A stretch of 64,000 nucleotides of DNA, taken from NCBI GenBank assembly GCA_029339195.1, contig JAPTJF010000170.1, forward strand, positions 53,681-117,680, in the 5' to 3' direction. This document shows positions 44,312-57,000 of this stretch, one piece after another. Below the pieces are notes generated by a model. That model was not told the origin of the DNA. It saw only the letters and a program-made list of their open reading frames with translations, and searched no databases. The DNA comes from Micractinium sp. NFX-FRZ. Taxonomy: Eukaryota; Chlorophyta; Trebouxiophyceae; Chlorellales; Chlorellaceae. The position numbers and the translations under genes were made by a program. Position 1 is the stretch's first letter. The number at the start of each line of letters is the position of its first letter.

Positions 44312-45051
44312 TGAGGTGGCGCCGCCAGCTCAGCTCGAGGCGCCGCCAGCTCAGCCTCGTGATTTCCAGCTCGCCCCACTGGCGGCCAGCGCTGCAGCTG
44401 CAGCTGGAGTGCTGCCGTGACACAGTGGTCACCCTCCCGGCAGAGCCGCATCCCCCGGGCGAGGCAGGCCGCTCAGGCTGACGCCAGGGCTCTGCCCAGC
44501 CTCTGCATGCCCCCCCCCCGCTTCTACCAACCCTTGCTGGCATTGATTGCCTAACTGTTTGCCTAATCGTTATTTGTTGCACACTGCAAGTCCTGACTGC
44601 CAGCTGCAGCTTTTGACAGTTGAGTGGGGGGACACGGCTGACTCGCGTGACTAAATGGGAATGAGGGTGCATGTGGTGATGATGCAGACAGGGGTAGACA
44701 GTGACGTGGCACAACAAACAGGCACGATGGGCCAGTGGAGAAACGAAGGGGATCAAGAAGGGGATAGCGGCCTGCTTTAACATACGCTGGCATGTGGATG
44801 CAGGCAGCGGCCAGCGCATTACTGATAAGGGTTCATGGGAGGGAAGGCCCGGCTTATTGTGTCGACTTCACGGTTGCAAAGCGCATCCTTTGCGGTGCCA
44901 TCAAGGGCACCAGTAACAGGGGGGAACATCCTGGGTGCAATCATTTTTGCAACCGCTGGAGCCTTGGGTTGCGGTTGCACTGGGCGCCAGGGCGCCACGT
45001 GCCGTTTCCATTGCACAGCCGAGGAGCTGGCAGAAGGCGATGCGCCCCCGG
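44312..45051. other. Convergent intergenic region
   Basis: About 740 bp between the bL25 stop and the ABCG stop. It contains an ~18-bp near-repeat straight after the bL25 stop (CGCCGCCAGCTCAGC, 44321 and 44341). No gene and no clear TGTAA were found. Confidence 0.45.
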
Positions 45052-48000
45052 CTACCGCCGCTGGAAGCTGACGTACTTAAGGAGCAGGGAAAAGCCGAGG
45101 CGGAAGAAGACAGCGTAGGCAAAGACGATGAGGAGGCACCACCAGATGAAGTCAAAGTGGTAGTCAAAGTAGCTGCAGGGGGAGGGAGAGGACATGGGGT
45201 GCGGCAGGGGAAAGGTGATGGAAAGGTGATGTGAGGGACGGGCGGGCGGGAGGGACGCCACACACACATGCGCCCCCGAGCCCTGCACACCAACCGGCAT
45301 CGCCTGTTTGAGGGTTGCTTCATGCGAACGGCAGAGGGTGCCACGAGATCGGGGGGCGGGCTCGTTAGGAGTGCCATGCCACGCCACTCTCACAAGGTGC
45401 ACAGGAGTGCTGCCATTAAGTGGCACTCACAAGGTCATGAATTTTCCCACGGTGGTCCACACGTTGCCAAACACCAGCATGGGCACCTCGCTGTCGCCCA
45501 GCTGGCTGCTGCCTGCGGGAGGAGGGGCCGGCAGGCCAGGCAGCACGCACAGCGCAGCACATACAGGGACGTTGAGGTCGGGCGGTCATGGGCGCGCGGC
45601 CTGCAGCCTTGCAGGCGGCCACAACAACATAGGCTGCAACACTACCATCATCAAAGGCAAAATTTCGTTTGAAAGTCCGCAGAACTAGCAGGACTCGACG
45701 GCCTGCACCGCGCCTCAAACGCACGGCCAAAACAGGAGCCCCGGGGCACCACAGCGGGCACAGCATGCCCCGCAGCCACTCACCCAGCCCGTACAGTATC
45801 CACGTGGTGGGGGACACGCGGTTGAGCCACTTCCACCCTGCAGGGCAGAGGAGCGGAGTGGGGGCAGAGCTTAGCAGAGCGGGAAGGGGCGTGCATGCTT
45901 GGCGGGGCAGGCGGGCGCAACATCCAGCGTCCAGCTGGCACGCCGCTGCAGATTAGGCAGCGCCTGCCAACGCGCCCTGCATGTCACACGCTGAGACAGG
46001 GGGCGCACGGAGCGCCGGGCACCCATGCACAACAGATGTCACGACCGGCCATTCTCCATGCACCAGCACTGGGTCAACTCACCGACCGGGATGGCGGGGT
46101 AGGGCAGCAGGAAGCCGTTTGTGATCGTCCAGATCTGGTTCAGCGATGCCGCCAGCTGCAGCACTCAAAACACAGCACCAGCGGGCAGCGAGACCAGTAG
46201 TCAGCCTGGGCCACGTCACTGACATGATGCCAGAGGCCCAAGCCCACACCGGCGTGCGCTCCACAGGATCCACCACCTTGGAAGTGCGCCGGGCAGTGGG
46301 GGCATGAAACTAGCACCCACTAATGCAGGTGTCGTTGCCACTCCTCGCTCCTCACGCTGAACAACCCCCCACAGGGCACGTTCTCCCGAGACTGTTCGGT
46401 AGTTCAGTAGTTAAATTTTTAACCAATCCCGTCCCTCCCCCTACCAGCTGCGCCATGAGCTGATTGGGTGTGGCAGCCACCAGGAACTGGCCACATAGCG
46501 TGTACATCATGAGAGTCACGCAGTACATGAGCAGGAAGTACTGCAGATTGGGGGGCGGGCAGCAAAGGGGGGGCAGTGCGTGAGGAAACAATATTGTGGA
46601 AGGGGGTGGGGTGGGAGGTACGTAAGTTCGGGTCGGGAGGGAGACCAGAGTTGGGGTGTCGTCAGGAAGGGTGGAATGGAACATGTGGGTGGTTGGGAGC
46701 GAGAATGAGCGGCTCACGCACAGCAGCAGAGTTGCAGCCAGCTCGGCACACCGCCTGGCCAGGCCCCTGCAGTCCCGGAGCGCACTGCGCCCCGTCCCCG
46801 CCCCCCGCCCCCCGCCGCCAGACCGGCACACACCAAGTACTTCCACCCGGTGTGCGAGAAGTGGACCATCCAGTAGACGATGTTGATCATCACAAGGGCC
46901 TGCACCAGGAGGTATGGCACCTGCAGGGGCGGGGAGGGGGCATGGGACGCCAGGACAGGGGACGAAGTAAGACGCGGGCTTTGGGCAAAGGGCCGGGCAG
47001 AGTTGTGGAGGCCCCAGGTGCTTGATGGGAGAGCGCGGCTGAGATGGCAAAGCATGCTGAGCACGATGCAGCTGATCAGCTCAGCTGGCATGGCGTGCTG
47101 AGCTGGCGTCCCAACATGTGGGGGGCGCACCTCTGCCAGGCCCAGAGCCAGCGAGTAGGGTCCTGGAGAGTAGAGCATCGCCGCACGCTCTGCAGCCAGG
47201 CAGGGGGAGGGCAGCCGACGCAGCCAGGCGGCTGTCAGCATGTTGGCGGGGCAGTAGTGCAGAGCACAGCAGGCAAAGCGCTCCTCCCAGCCGAGCCGGC
47301 AATGGGTCCCTGAAGAGGACCAGGTGCTGTGAGCTGTGAGGGTGCGCACCTCGGTAGAACACGACGCGCTCCGCTGCAATCAGCGGCTGCACCGTCATGG
47401 CATTGAACATGCCTGCACCAAATACAGGGCAGGAAGAGGGGTCCAGGCGCGGTGAGTGCGCACATGCACTGTTGCATAGCGCTACCTGAACCATCAGCTC
47501 CGTCGTGTGCAGCGCATCTGATGCTCCAAGCACACACATGCCGGCGGCAGGCCAGGAACCTTGCCCACCAATGACAACCGGCGGCAGCCCATGCACCCTG
47601 CCCGCCCTTGACGGCAGCACAGGCGCCCCGCGGCCCCCCCCAGAACCTGGCAGCAGTGCAGCACCCTGCCGGCAGCCCAGGCAGCCTGCCCACACTTTGG
47701 CAACCTGGCGGCAGCGCAGGCACCCTGCTAGGCCACTCGCCAACTGCCGGCAGCCCAGGCACCCTGCCTTGCTCACCCATGAATATTGCTGCCGAGAAGA
47801 GCAGGCCCATCACATTTTGCACGTCGGCTATGGAGGCGGGGGCAGTAATCACGCCCTGCTCCCGGTACGTGATGCCTGCAGCGGGTGATGGGAGACGGGG
47901 AGGCACGGAGCTCCGTGGTCACACGCGACAGGGTGGTCTGTGTCACCCTGGCTCGGTCAGCTGGCGTCAAATTGAAAGCATCTAGAGGAAGCTGTGTCGT

Positions 48001-51000
48001 CTTCCCTCCCCTGCAGGTTGCCTTCACCGACGAGGAGCAGCCGCACACAAGAGCGGGCACCGGAGTGAGGGGAGCAGCTGCGCTGATGCCCAGTTTGCTG
48101 CTGCACATGTCAGGCCCCCTGCCCCCTCGGCCCCGGTCCCACACACGAGGACCTACCATAGATGAGAGCGATCACCAGCGTCATGAACAGGCGCACAAAG
48201 TCTGCAGGGCACGTGGCAGGGGCATAGGGTTTAGGGTTTTAGGGTTTAGGGTAGGGGTTTTGGTGTAACACGGTTGCGCGCCGACAAGCACGGCTGCCAC
48301 TCTGGCTGTGCGCGCACACGACACGTCCAGGACGCCCCAGCGCACCCCGCCCTGCCGGCACTGGGTCCCCTCACCACCGTCTACCCCTTCCCTACCCCCG
48401 CCTGCGACCAAGCCCCCACTCAGCGCACTGTAGACACTCACTGTAGTGCGGGGACCGGTAGTAGACAAACACAAACTTGCGCAGCAGCATCCAGCGCTGG
48501 GTGGCAGCAGACGCAGCATACTCGCTGGTCACTGTGAGCGGGTGGTGCGCCGCCAGCCCTGCTGCTATGAGCCGCTCTCCGGCAGCGCCGTTCTGCCGGC
48601 GCAGCGCGCTGGACTGCGGTCACCGGGGTAGGTGTGAGGCGAGGTGGGGGGGCATTGTTGTTACGTGTGGTGGTGAGGAGGGGTTGGGGGGATGCAGTGA
48701 AAGGCGCTACCGAGGAGGCTGTGGTGAGCTGGTGTGCGCCTGCACTCTATACTCTGCCTGCTCATTCTGCCATACCTGGCTGCTCACACGCTCGTTGCCC
48801 CACACACATGCATGCCCACGTCCCCTCGCGCCAACCAGCCTTCACCTCGTACACCGCTGGGAAGTCCACGTCAGCAGCATCGTAGATGGTGGCCATGCTG
48901 CCCCCCGTCACCTCCAGCATCCTGCGGGGGAAAACAACCCGGTGGGATGGGTGTTGTGTGCGTGGAGCACAGAAACAGATCAGGTCGGCCGGCCGGCTGG
49001 CTGTATGTGTGTATATCATGCGGTGGGAGCAGAGGCACGACTATGGCCTTCCAGCTTGAGCGGCAGGAAGATGCCACACCAGCAAGACTTGTCTTGTCGT
49101 TCATGGCACACATCCCGACACGCCCGCTCGTCCCTTGCCCCGCCCAGCGCACCAGGTGGCGGGGTTGCTGCCCGGGCGGATGGGCGTCACTCCCGGCTGC
49201 CCCTCCAGGTAAGCAATGAGATCCCCCGACTCCAGCCCCAGCGGACCGAAGTAGCTGACCCTTCCCCCCAGCTGCATCAACAGCAGCGTGTCGAAAGACT
49301 CAAACAGCTGCAGCCAGGGGGGAGGCCGGGCAGGGGGAGGGGGAGTGGGCAGCGGGGAGAAGGTCAGGGTTTCAAGGTGTGTCCGCCCAGGCCGCGCAGG
49401 CGTGCTGGGTGGTGGTCAGGCAGAGGCTGCTGGGCTTTCATCCAGAGCAGGTGCATGCTCCTGGCCCGGCTGCATTATGCGCAAACAGCGCTGTATCAGC
49501 CGCGCAAAGTGGCGTGCTCTGCGCCGGGCACGAACCTCGGTGGAGGGCTGCACAAAGCGAGAGGGAAGGGGGAGCAAAGGCCCATCAGATGCTGTCCATA
49601 TTGGGACGGTGATGCAGGCTGCTCGCATGGGGGCTAGGCAAACGCCCATGATGCGCCACCAGTCTGCACCCCAACTTTCCTCCCCAGCCGATGCTCCTGC
49701 CCACCAGAAAGGGCCTGCAGGCTGGCCTCGTCACCTGGTGTATGGTCACCACCACGGTGCGGTTGCTCTTGGCAACATTCTGAATGGCCCGCATCACAAT
49801 GGCGGCTGCGCGTGCATCCAGCCCAGAGGTGGGCTCACTGCACACAAGGCGGGGCAGGCATAGTGGGGGCGGGCGGGGGGGTCAGCTTTGGCAGGCCGTG
49901 GGTGGGCTCGCTGTGCAGGGTGGCAGGCGGGGTGGGGGGTGGGGCCGGGCCGGTCAGCTGGCAACGGCACATTGCTGCCTAGATACACGCAAACACACTT
50001 GCTGTTCAACCCATGAACAGCCGACACGTCAGGGAACAGCCCCCCACTGCGGGGGCAGCCCCCGGAGCCCCCCACCACCTGGTCACAACCGTGCGCTCGA
50101 GGGGCAGCCCTCGACACCCGGCCCTGCCCACTGAAGCTGATTCCAGCAACACGAGTGCCACCTGTGCACTTACTCCAGCACAGAAACATGACTGCCACCT
50201 GTGCACTCACTCCAAAAACATGACTGCCGGCGCCGCCACAAGTTCCACACCGATGCTCAGCCGCTTGCGCTGCTCCACGCTGAGCCCCTGCCCGCCGTCC
50301 CCCTCCCCCACGATGTTGTGCTGCAGCTGCGTGAGCTCCGTCATGCCCAGGACCTGGTCCACCAGCAGCTGGACCTGCGGAAGGGGGCAACACCGGATGG
50401 GAGGGCACGCAGGGTGGGTGAAGGGAAACGCATGAAAGCGTGGAGATACTGTGCTGCAGCTGCGTCAGCTCGGCCATGCCCAGGGTCCACCAGCAGGCTG
50501 GACCTGCACGGGGATGGGATGGCAAGAGGAGGCAGCAAATGTGAGGCCCAGGCCAAGGGGTGCAAGCTCAGTTGGGGCTGAAACTTGGTCCACCAGCAGC
50601 TGGACCTGCGGAAAGGGTGAAGGGGGGAGCCAGGCCAGGACGGGGTGGGTGAGAGCAAAAGCATGCAAGGATGCAAAGGCTGTGCGGCAGCTATTGAGCG
50701 TTACCGTGTCCAGGGTTTTGGTCCACCAGCAGCGGAGCCTGCAGGGGAGGAACACAAGTCAAGGGGCAAGGGGTGGCAGAGAGGGTGAGGTGCCAGCAGC
50801 CAGTGCACACTCTGCAGTACCCCTGCTCGCTCCATGCCACCACGCTTCACCCGGCTCGGCCTGCCCCGGACCCCGAGCGCCCAGCTCAACCCTTCCCAAC
50901 CCAACCCAACCCATCCCCAACCTCGCCCACCCTCAGTGCCAACCCAGCCCAGCCCAGCCCACCCTCTGACCTCGCCCATTCCCCCTAGCTTCACCCCCGC

Positions 51001-54000
51001 CCCAACCCTGCCCCTAACCCCGCCCCACCTTGTCCATTGGGATGTCTGCCGCCAGGCGCAGGCGCGCGCTGAACACCAGCGACTCCCGCACCGTGGACCG
51101 GCCAGAGTGGATGTCCTGAGGGGGGCGGGCCGGGTGGGGTGGGCAAGGTGGGGTGAGGCCAGATAGACGGGAGGGCAGGCGGGGGTTGGGATGGGGTCAG
51201 GGAGACGGGGGGGCAGGCGGGGGCAAGGCGGGGGCAGGCGGGGGCAGGCGGGGGTTGGGATGGGGCGGAGCCTTTCTTGACGCCAGTGTGCCGGCACGGT
51301 TGGTCGCCCACTTGCCTGCGGTGCCCTGCTGCTCCTCAGCCAGGGAGCCATGCCCCGCCCGGCCTGCCCACCCAGCCACCCACCTGCTGCTCCACATAGC
51401 CGCACACCCGTGACCAGGTGGCCTGCACCTTGGTGTACCTGCATGGGGGGTGGGCGGGAGGGGGGTACGACGAAGTGATACAAAATTTCTCAGTGTTCGT
51501 GCAACCCAAGCCAGCTCTGACCAAGGCATGCACAGCACTGACGATGACGGGAGTTCACAAGTCTACACAGCGCTGTCTGTCGCCACCTGTGGCGCATCAC
51601 GCTGCTGCCTGCCCAGTAACACTAGTAGGCAAAGCCACCGTGCCGTGTTCCGTGCCGAGGCTCTCACCCATTCACGAGGATGTCCCCCCGCAGCAGGCCC
51701 ACCGTCTTCCTGCCCAGCACGCAATCCATCAGCGTGGTCTGCAGCCGGATGGGAAGCATGGAGCGACCACAACAGCCAGGCACTGGGGTGTGAGCGTGGC
51801 TGCGAGAAGAGACGAGGAGGCACAGCATGCAAAGCAGCCGGCCCGCGAACCCCTTGCTGGCAGGCATGCAGCTTTCATGCCCTTGCTGCTCATGGGGGTC
51901 AGCGGAGCGCGGCATGCACAGCAGCCGGCCCGACACCCCCCTGCTCTTTTGTCAGCCATCCACATTGCACACACACACCTTGCCGGCGCCACTGCCCCCC
52001 ATGAGTGCCATGAGATCGCCGGGCACCGAGTAGAAGCTGACGCCTGCGGGGTTGGGTGGGCGCATGGCAGCGGTGGGCAATGGGCGTGCTCACTGTGCAG
52101 CACTGCAGTCGGCGCTGGCCATGCAGGCAGGCAGGGCGGCTGAATTGCAGCCGGCAGGCATGTAGACAGGATCGCACCAGGCGGAGGCAGCCTGGATCGC
52201 TGCCAAGTGCAGGCTGTCTGCCAAAGAAACAAACTTTACAGGACGCCTCCGGCATGGCGCACCCCGCAGCAGCCCCTCCTTCAGCTACCCTCCCAGTCAT
52301 CGCCGTTCCATGCCTAGCAACAATCCCCCCCTGCCTGACTCACCCCTCAGCAGCTCCAGCTTGCCCGCAATCTCTCGGTCGTCGCTGTGCCGCACCACGT
52401 TTGCCGCCTCGCCATGGCTGGGGTCTGCCACGTAGTACCTGCGGGTCAGTACGCAGCAGTACACATTGAGCTCAGCAGTACACGTAGCCAAGAGGGCGAG
52501 GGTACATATGGACAGGCAGCCAGGGTGAGATGAGACAGATGCCGGCGGAAAGGTGAGGCAGCCCTCAAGCGGCAGCCAGGCGGTCTCCCAAACAAGGCGG
52601 CCGCTTGTGCTCTCATCTAAGGTCCCGGCAGATGAGCGTGATGGGAGTGAAGGGCACCGCCACCTGCTCATGGAGAAGGAAAGGGAAGACATGTCCCAGT
52701 CTGAGGGTCAGAGCTTGAGGACATTTTTAAATGTGAACGTTGCAAGAGTCAGTCAGAGGCACCTGCCAGCGCCACAAGGGCTGCCACAGCCGCGCTCACC
52801 TGCTCAGTCTGCTTCTGTGCACTGCCGCTGCCGCCCTGCCCCGTCATCGTCAGCGCTGGCCCCGCATGCCGCGCTGGGTCAATGGTGGCGCCCGCTGTCT
52901 CTGCTGCAGGCGGGGCGCCCTCTCGGACATCCGCCTCCGGTTCTGCTGCTGCCACTGCTGCTGCTGCTGCTATGGTCACTGGTATGGATGCTGCGGCTTC
53001 TGCTGGGGGCCTGCCTGCCTCCTCATCCTGCTGCTGGGAAGAAGCAGAGCCCGAGGAGGGTGCCACTGCACAACAGGGGGGGTACGCAGGATAGCAGGAT
53101 TGGCTGCGTGAGCTGAGGCTTAAGCAGTGCTCAGGCAACACCGGCATGTGCACTGGCCTGCTGCAGTTGAGGCAACGTCCATGCTTGTATTAGCACTATT
53201 GAGTTGTGACCGTTTGTGCCCCTGCCCGCTCGCCTTCGGGCGTGGGTGGCAGCATGCGCCGGAATGTGACGTTGGCAACGGCAAACTTGAGCTGGTGCTG
53301 CAGACGCGTGAAGATGCCGCGCGACGTCTCCCCCCGCTTCTCCGCCTCGGGCACTGCGTGGGGTGGGCACCAGGGGTGGGCAGCAGGGAGGCATGGGCAG
53401 CAGCAGGGGAAAATGGGAAGCAGAGGTGTGCAGCAGGGAGGCGTGCGGGACGAGACAAGCGGCATGCCCAGGCAGTGGCAGCAACGACAGAACGTGGGAA
53501 TGCAGCACGGGGCGGACTGTGTGCGCCATAGCAGCCTGCACTTGGGCAAGCTGGACAGTGACACTGCTGCCCTCTCGAATCCCGGCAGGCGCCGCTCAGC
53601 AGCACACCGACCTGTTGGCTGGGGTGCGGGCGGGTTGGTGAGGCGCAGCGCCAGCGAGGCGCCTGCTGTGTAGACCAGCAGCATGGCCCACAGGAAGCCC
53701 ACAGCGCCCCAAATGTAGGCGTGGCTGGGCAGGAAGCCAAAAGGCTGCACATGGGTGGGGCCAGGAGGCGGGCCAGTGGCCGTAAGGGCAGAAAGGCCAG
53801 AGAGGCAGTCTGTGCAGCAGGATGGCTGCCTGTCTGCCTGCCTGCCTGCCTGCCGGGTGCACTGCTCAGTCGCAACAGGCGCCTCTTCACCCAAGCAGGC
53901 GGTGTGGCGGGTGGACCAACCATCCACAGCCAAAGCATTCAGAACTCCCCTCCCCTCCCTCCGCCCATAAGCCCCTGACAGACCTCCATGATTGTGTCGC

Positions 54001-57000
54001 CCGCTGTGATGCCCGGCGCCACCTCATACTGCCACCGCTCCGCCGTGAGCTCATTAATCACCAGAGCACGGATGGCCCAGGACTGCAACACCCAGGAGGG
54101 GCGCAGTTGTGCATGTCGGTAGATGTGCAGGCGAGCCGGCCGGCCGGCAGGCACTGTGGTACGCGCTAGTCACTAGTCTGAAGCTCATGCCATGCAGAGC
54201 GGTCAAGCGAGCTGCGGGAGCGGGTGCTGGCTTGCACGCTGCTGGCACGATTGCCACACTGGCATGGGAAACACCGTGCCGCGTGGTGTGCTGGATTACC
54301 ATGGGGTTGAGCCTGCAGGCATGCCATACAGAGGGTCACAGGTGCGAGGGCAGAGGGTCAGGACAAGAGCGAGCACAGATGGCACCAGAGTACTGGCGGA
54401 CCGCGGCAGGTACGGGAACTGTACAAGTACCATGTTCCAGGTACAGTACGAGTGTCAGTGTCGTCAGTCAACAGTCAATCAGCAATGCAACATTGAATGC
54501 AACAGACAGCCAGGGAAAGCACGGCAGGCTCACCAGTACAGCCAGATCATGTAGGGAGGGATGGAGGGGCGCACGATGGAGAAACCTGGAGGAGGGAGGG
54601 GCAGGACGGCACGGCAAGGGCGAGTCAGGCGCCGGTGCGCTGTGCAAGGTGAGGCTTGCAGCGAGAAGTGCAGCGGCCACTCGCTGCCAGGTCGCACCTC
54701 TGCTTCACTGGCAGTACCGCTCCGTAGGGCGGTTCACACGTGGCAACCTGGAGCTCCAGTGGGCGCGCTGTCTGCCTTCCCTGGTGCATACACCTCCCCT
54801 TCTGCACTGCCGGCACCCCCAGCAGTCGGTTGACCTCACCCCGGCCCACCCACCCACCGTTTGTGACAATCATGAGCAGCAGGATGAGCATGGCGGTGGA
54901 GTTGGCCATCACCTGCGTCTTGCCAGCGTACCCGATCATGCGGAACAGGCCGGCTGCGGGCAGGAGAGGCAGTAGTGAACGAGGAACGCGTGTGGGGCAG
55001 GAAACATGAGCAGTGGTGGAGTGCGGACAGGTGCGGTGGTGGTGGGTCGAGGGCACGCAAGGGCACAAAGAAGGGCAGGGCCTGTTGTGAGCAACAGGCG
55101 AGCTGCAAGGGGCTGGCAGCGGGGGCGTGTCAGGAGAAGGCCAGGGGACATGCAAGCAGGAATAGAATGACCTGGCCCTGAGTAGCACCATCGTTGCCTG
55201 CCTCCTGGGCCTCAACACGCTCTCGCCCTACCCTGCCACAGCACCACAGCACCCCTCTCCTCACCCAGGCAATTGCTTGCTGACCAGGCCACCAGCAGAT
55301 AGATGAAGAAGTTGTCGGCTGTGCGGGTGAGTCCCGAGATCTGCAGCAGAGTGGGTCGGGTCGCCAGTTCATGGCCAGCCATACCGCGCACAGCAGGCAG
55401 CACAGCAGGGCATTGCACGCTCGCCAAACAAACCGACACAGTTAGATGCGCACTCCCAGCAAGTGCCAATGCTGCACAGCTGAACCGTTGAAGCAGCTAA
55501 TTCTAAAGGCAGGCGGCAGCCCTGCTGTGTTGCCCACTCACCCAGTACACGATCAGGCTGAACACGATGGATTCCACCGTCGACTGGGGCAGCTGCGTGA
55601 TGACTTGTGCCAGGGCAAAGGCCCAACTGGGAAAGAAGCGGTTGTCTCGCTGCAAGGTAGGGGGGCGGGGCACAGTCTTGATGGCTGCTTTCAAAGGCAG
55701 GGGTACCCGTGCCCACGGGTTGGTGCGAGAAACCACAGGGGCCAGGTGTCGCCCGCATGATGCACAGCTGTCCCTGCATCTGCCCGTGGTACCGCCGCCT
55801 CTGCCTTGCCCTTTGACTCTCGCACTCCTTTGCCCATATGCCTGCAACCTCCCCCCCCCGCACCCTGTGCCCCACCTGCTTGTAGAACGTCGGCTTGGAC
55901 AGCTGCGCAAACGCCAGCTGCGGAGCCGAGTTCATGCTGCGGGCGGGTGGTGGAGGAAGACAGGGGGAGGACTCAGATTGAGGAGGGTTGCTGGGCTTCA
56001 ACACAGGGGACAGCACAGGTGGGGTGGAGTGCAAGTAGCAGCGTCCGATCATGCCGAGTAGCAGGCAGGCAGGCAGGTGGGCCAGCAGGAGCAGGCCAGT
56101 TGCCAGCCAGCCAGCAAAAGAGCAAGCGCATCAGCTGCCGCAGCGGCCTCACGAGAGGAAGATTGCCGACAGCAGCGTACAAGAGAGAGATGGCGGACAG
56201 CAGCTCACGAGAGGAAGATGGCCGACAGCACGCAGACGGCCACCGCGTTGCGCCCGTCCTGGGGGGTGGCATCCACAGTGGCAAACATGCTGGCAACTAT
56301 GAGGCCCATCACGGTGGTTTGCACCACTCGGGCTGCAGGGTGGCAGGTGGCAGCGTGGCAGCAAAGAGGGGAGGGGCGGCGGGTGGTCGATTGAGGAGTG
56401 TGCAGCTACATCACGTGCGTGGGAGTGCAGCCAGTTGCTGTGCAGGCAGGCTTTCTAACAGAAGTCTTGTTGGAGGACCGCATGAGAGCCGCTGCCGTCG
56501 CATGCAGATGCAGGGGATGGCAGCGGCGCACGGCAGTAGGTAACACACCAGCACGCACCGATGTAGAAGTGTTTCATGCGCAGGTTGAGCAGGAACTGGC
56601 GCTGCACCACCTCCCGCACCAGCACGCGCGCGCTGCAGGGCAGGCAGGGAGGCAGGGGCAACGTGGGGTGGGGGTGAGTTGGCGTGTGGCCGGTGCCAGG
56701 TGCCGCCAGCGTGGCACAGCAAGCATGTCAGTGCTGCCAGGAGTCAGCAGGTGCACGCGCAGGAAAGCGTGCCAGGGCAGAAGCAAGCAAGTGGCTCCTC
56801 TTGTCATGCAAGATTCCCAGGCCACATCCTGCCAGGCGCACCTGTTGCCATAGGGTGCGGTGTGCACCGCTCTGTCCGACTCTGGGCTGCGCTGCAAGGG
56901 TGCATGCTCCAGCTGGTGCAGCACCGCCTGCCCCTGCTCCGTCTGCTGCCAGAACACTTGGCGCATGTCGGCCACGGAGGTCAGGAGGAGGGTGGGCGGC

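Noticed and set aside
52438..52617. U12-type AT-AC intron in the ABCG gene
   Set aside because: The 3' end is AG and the 5' end lacks the ATATCCTT consensus.
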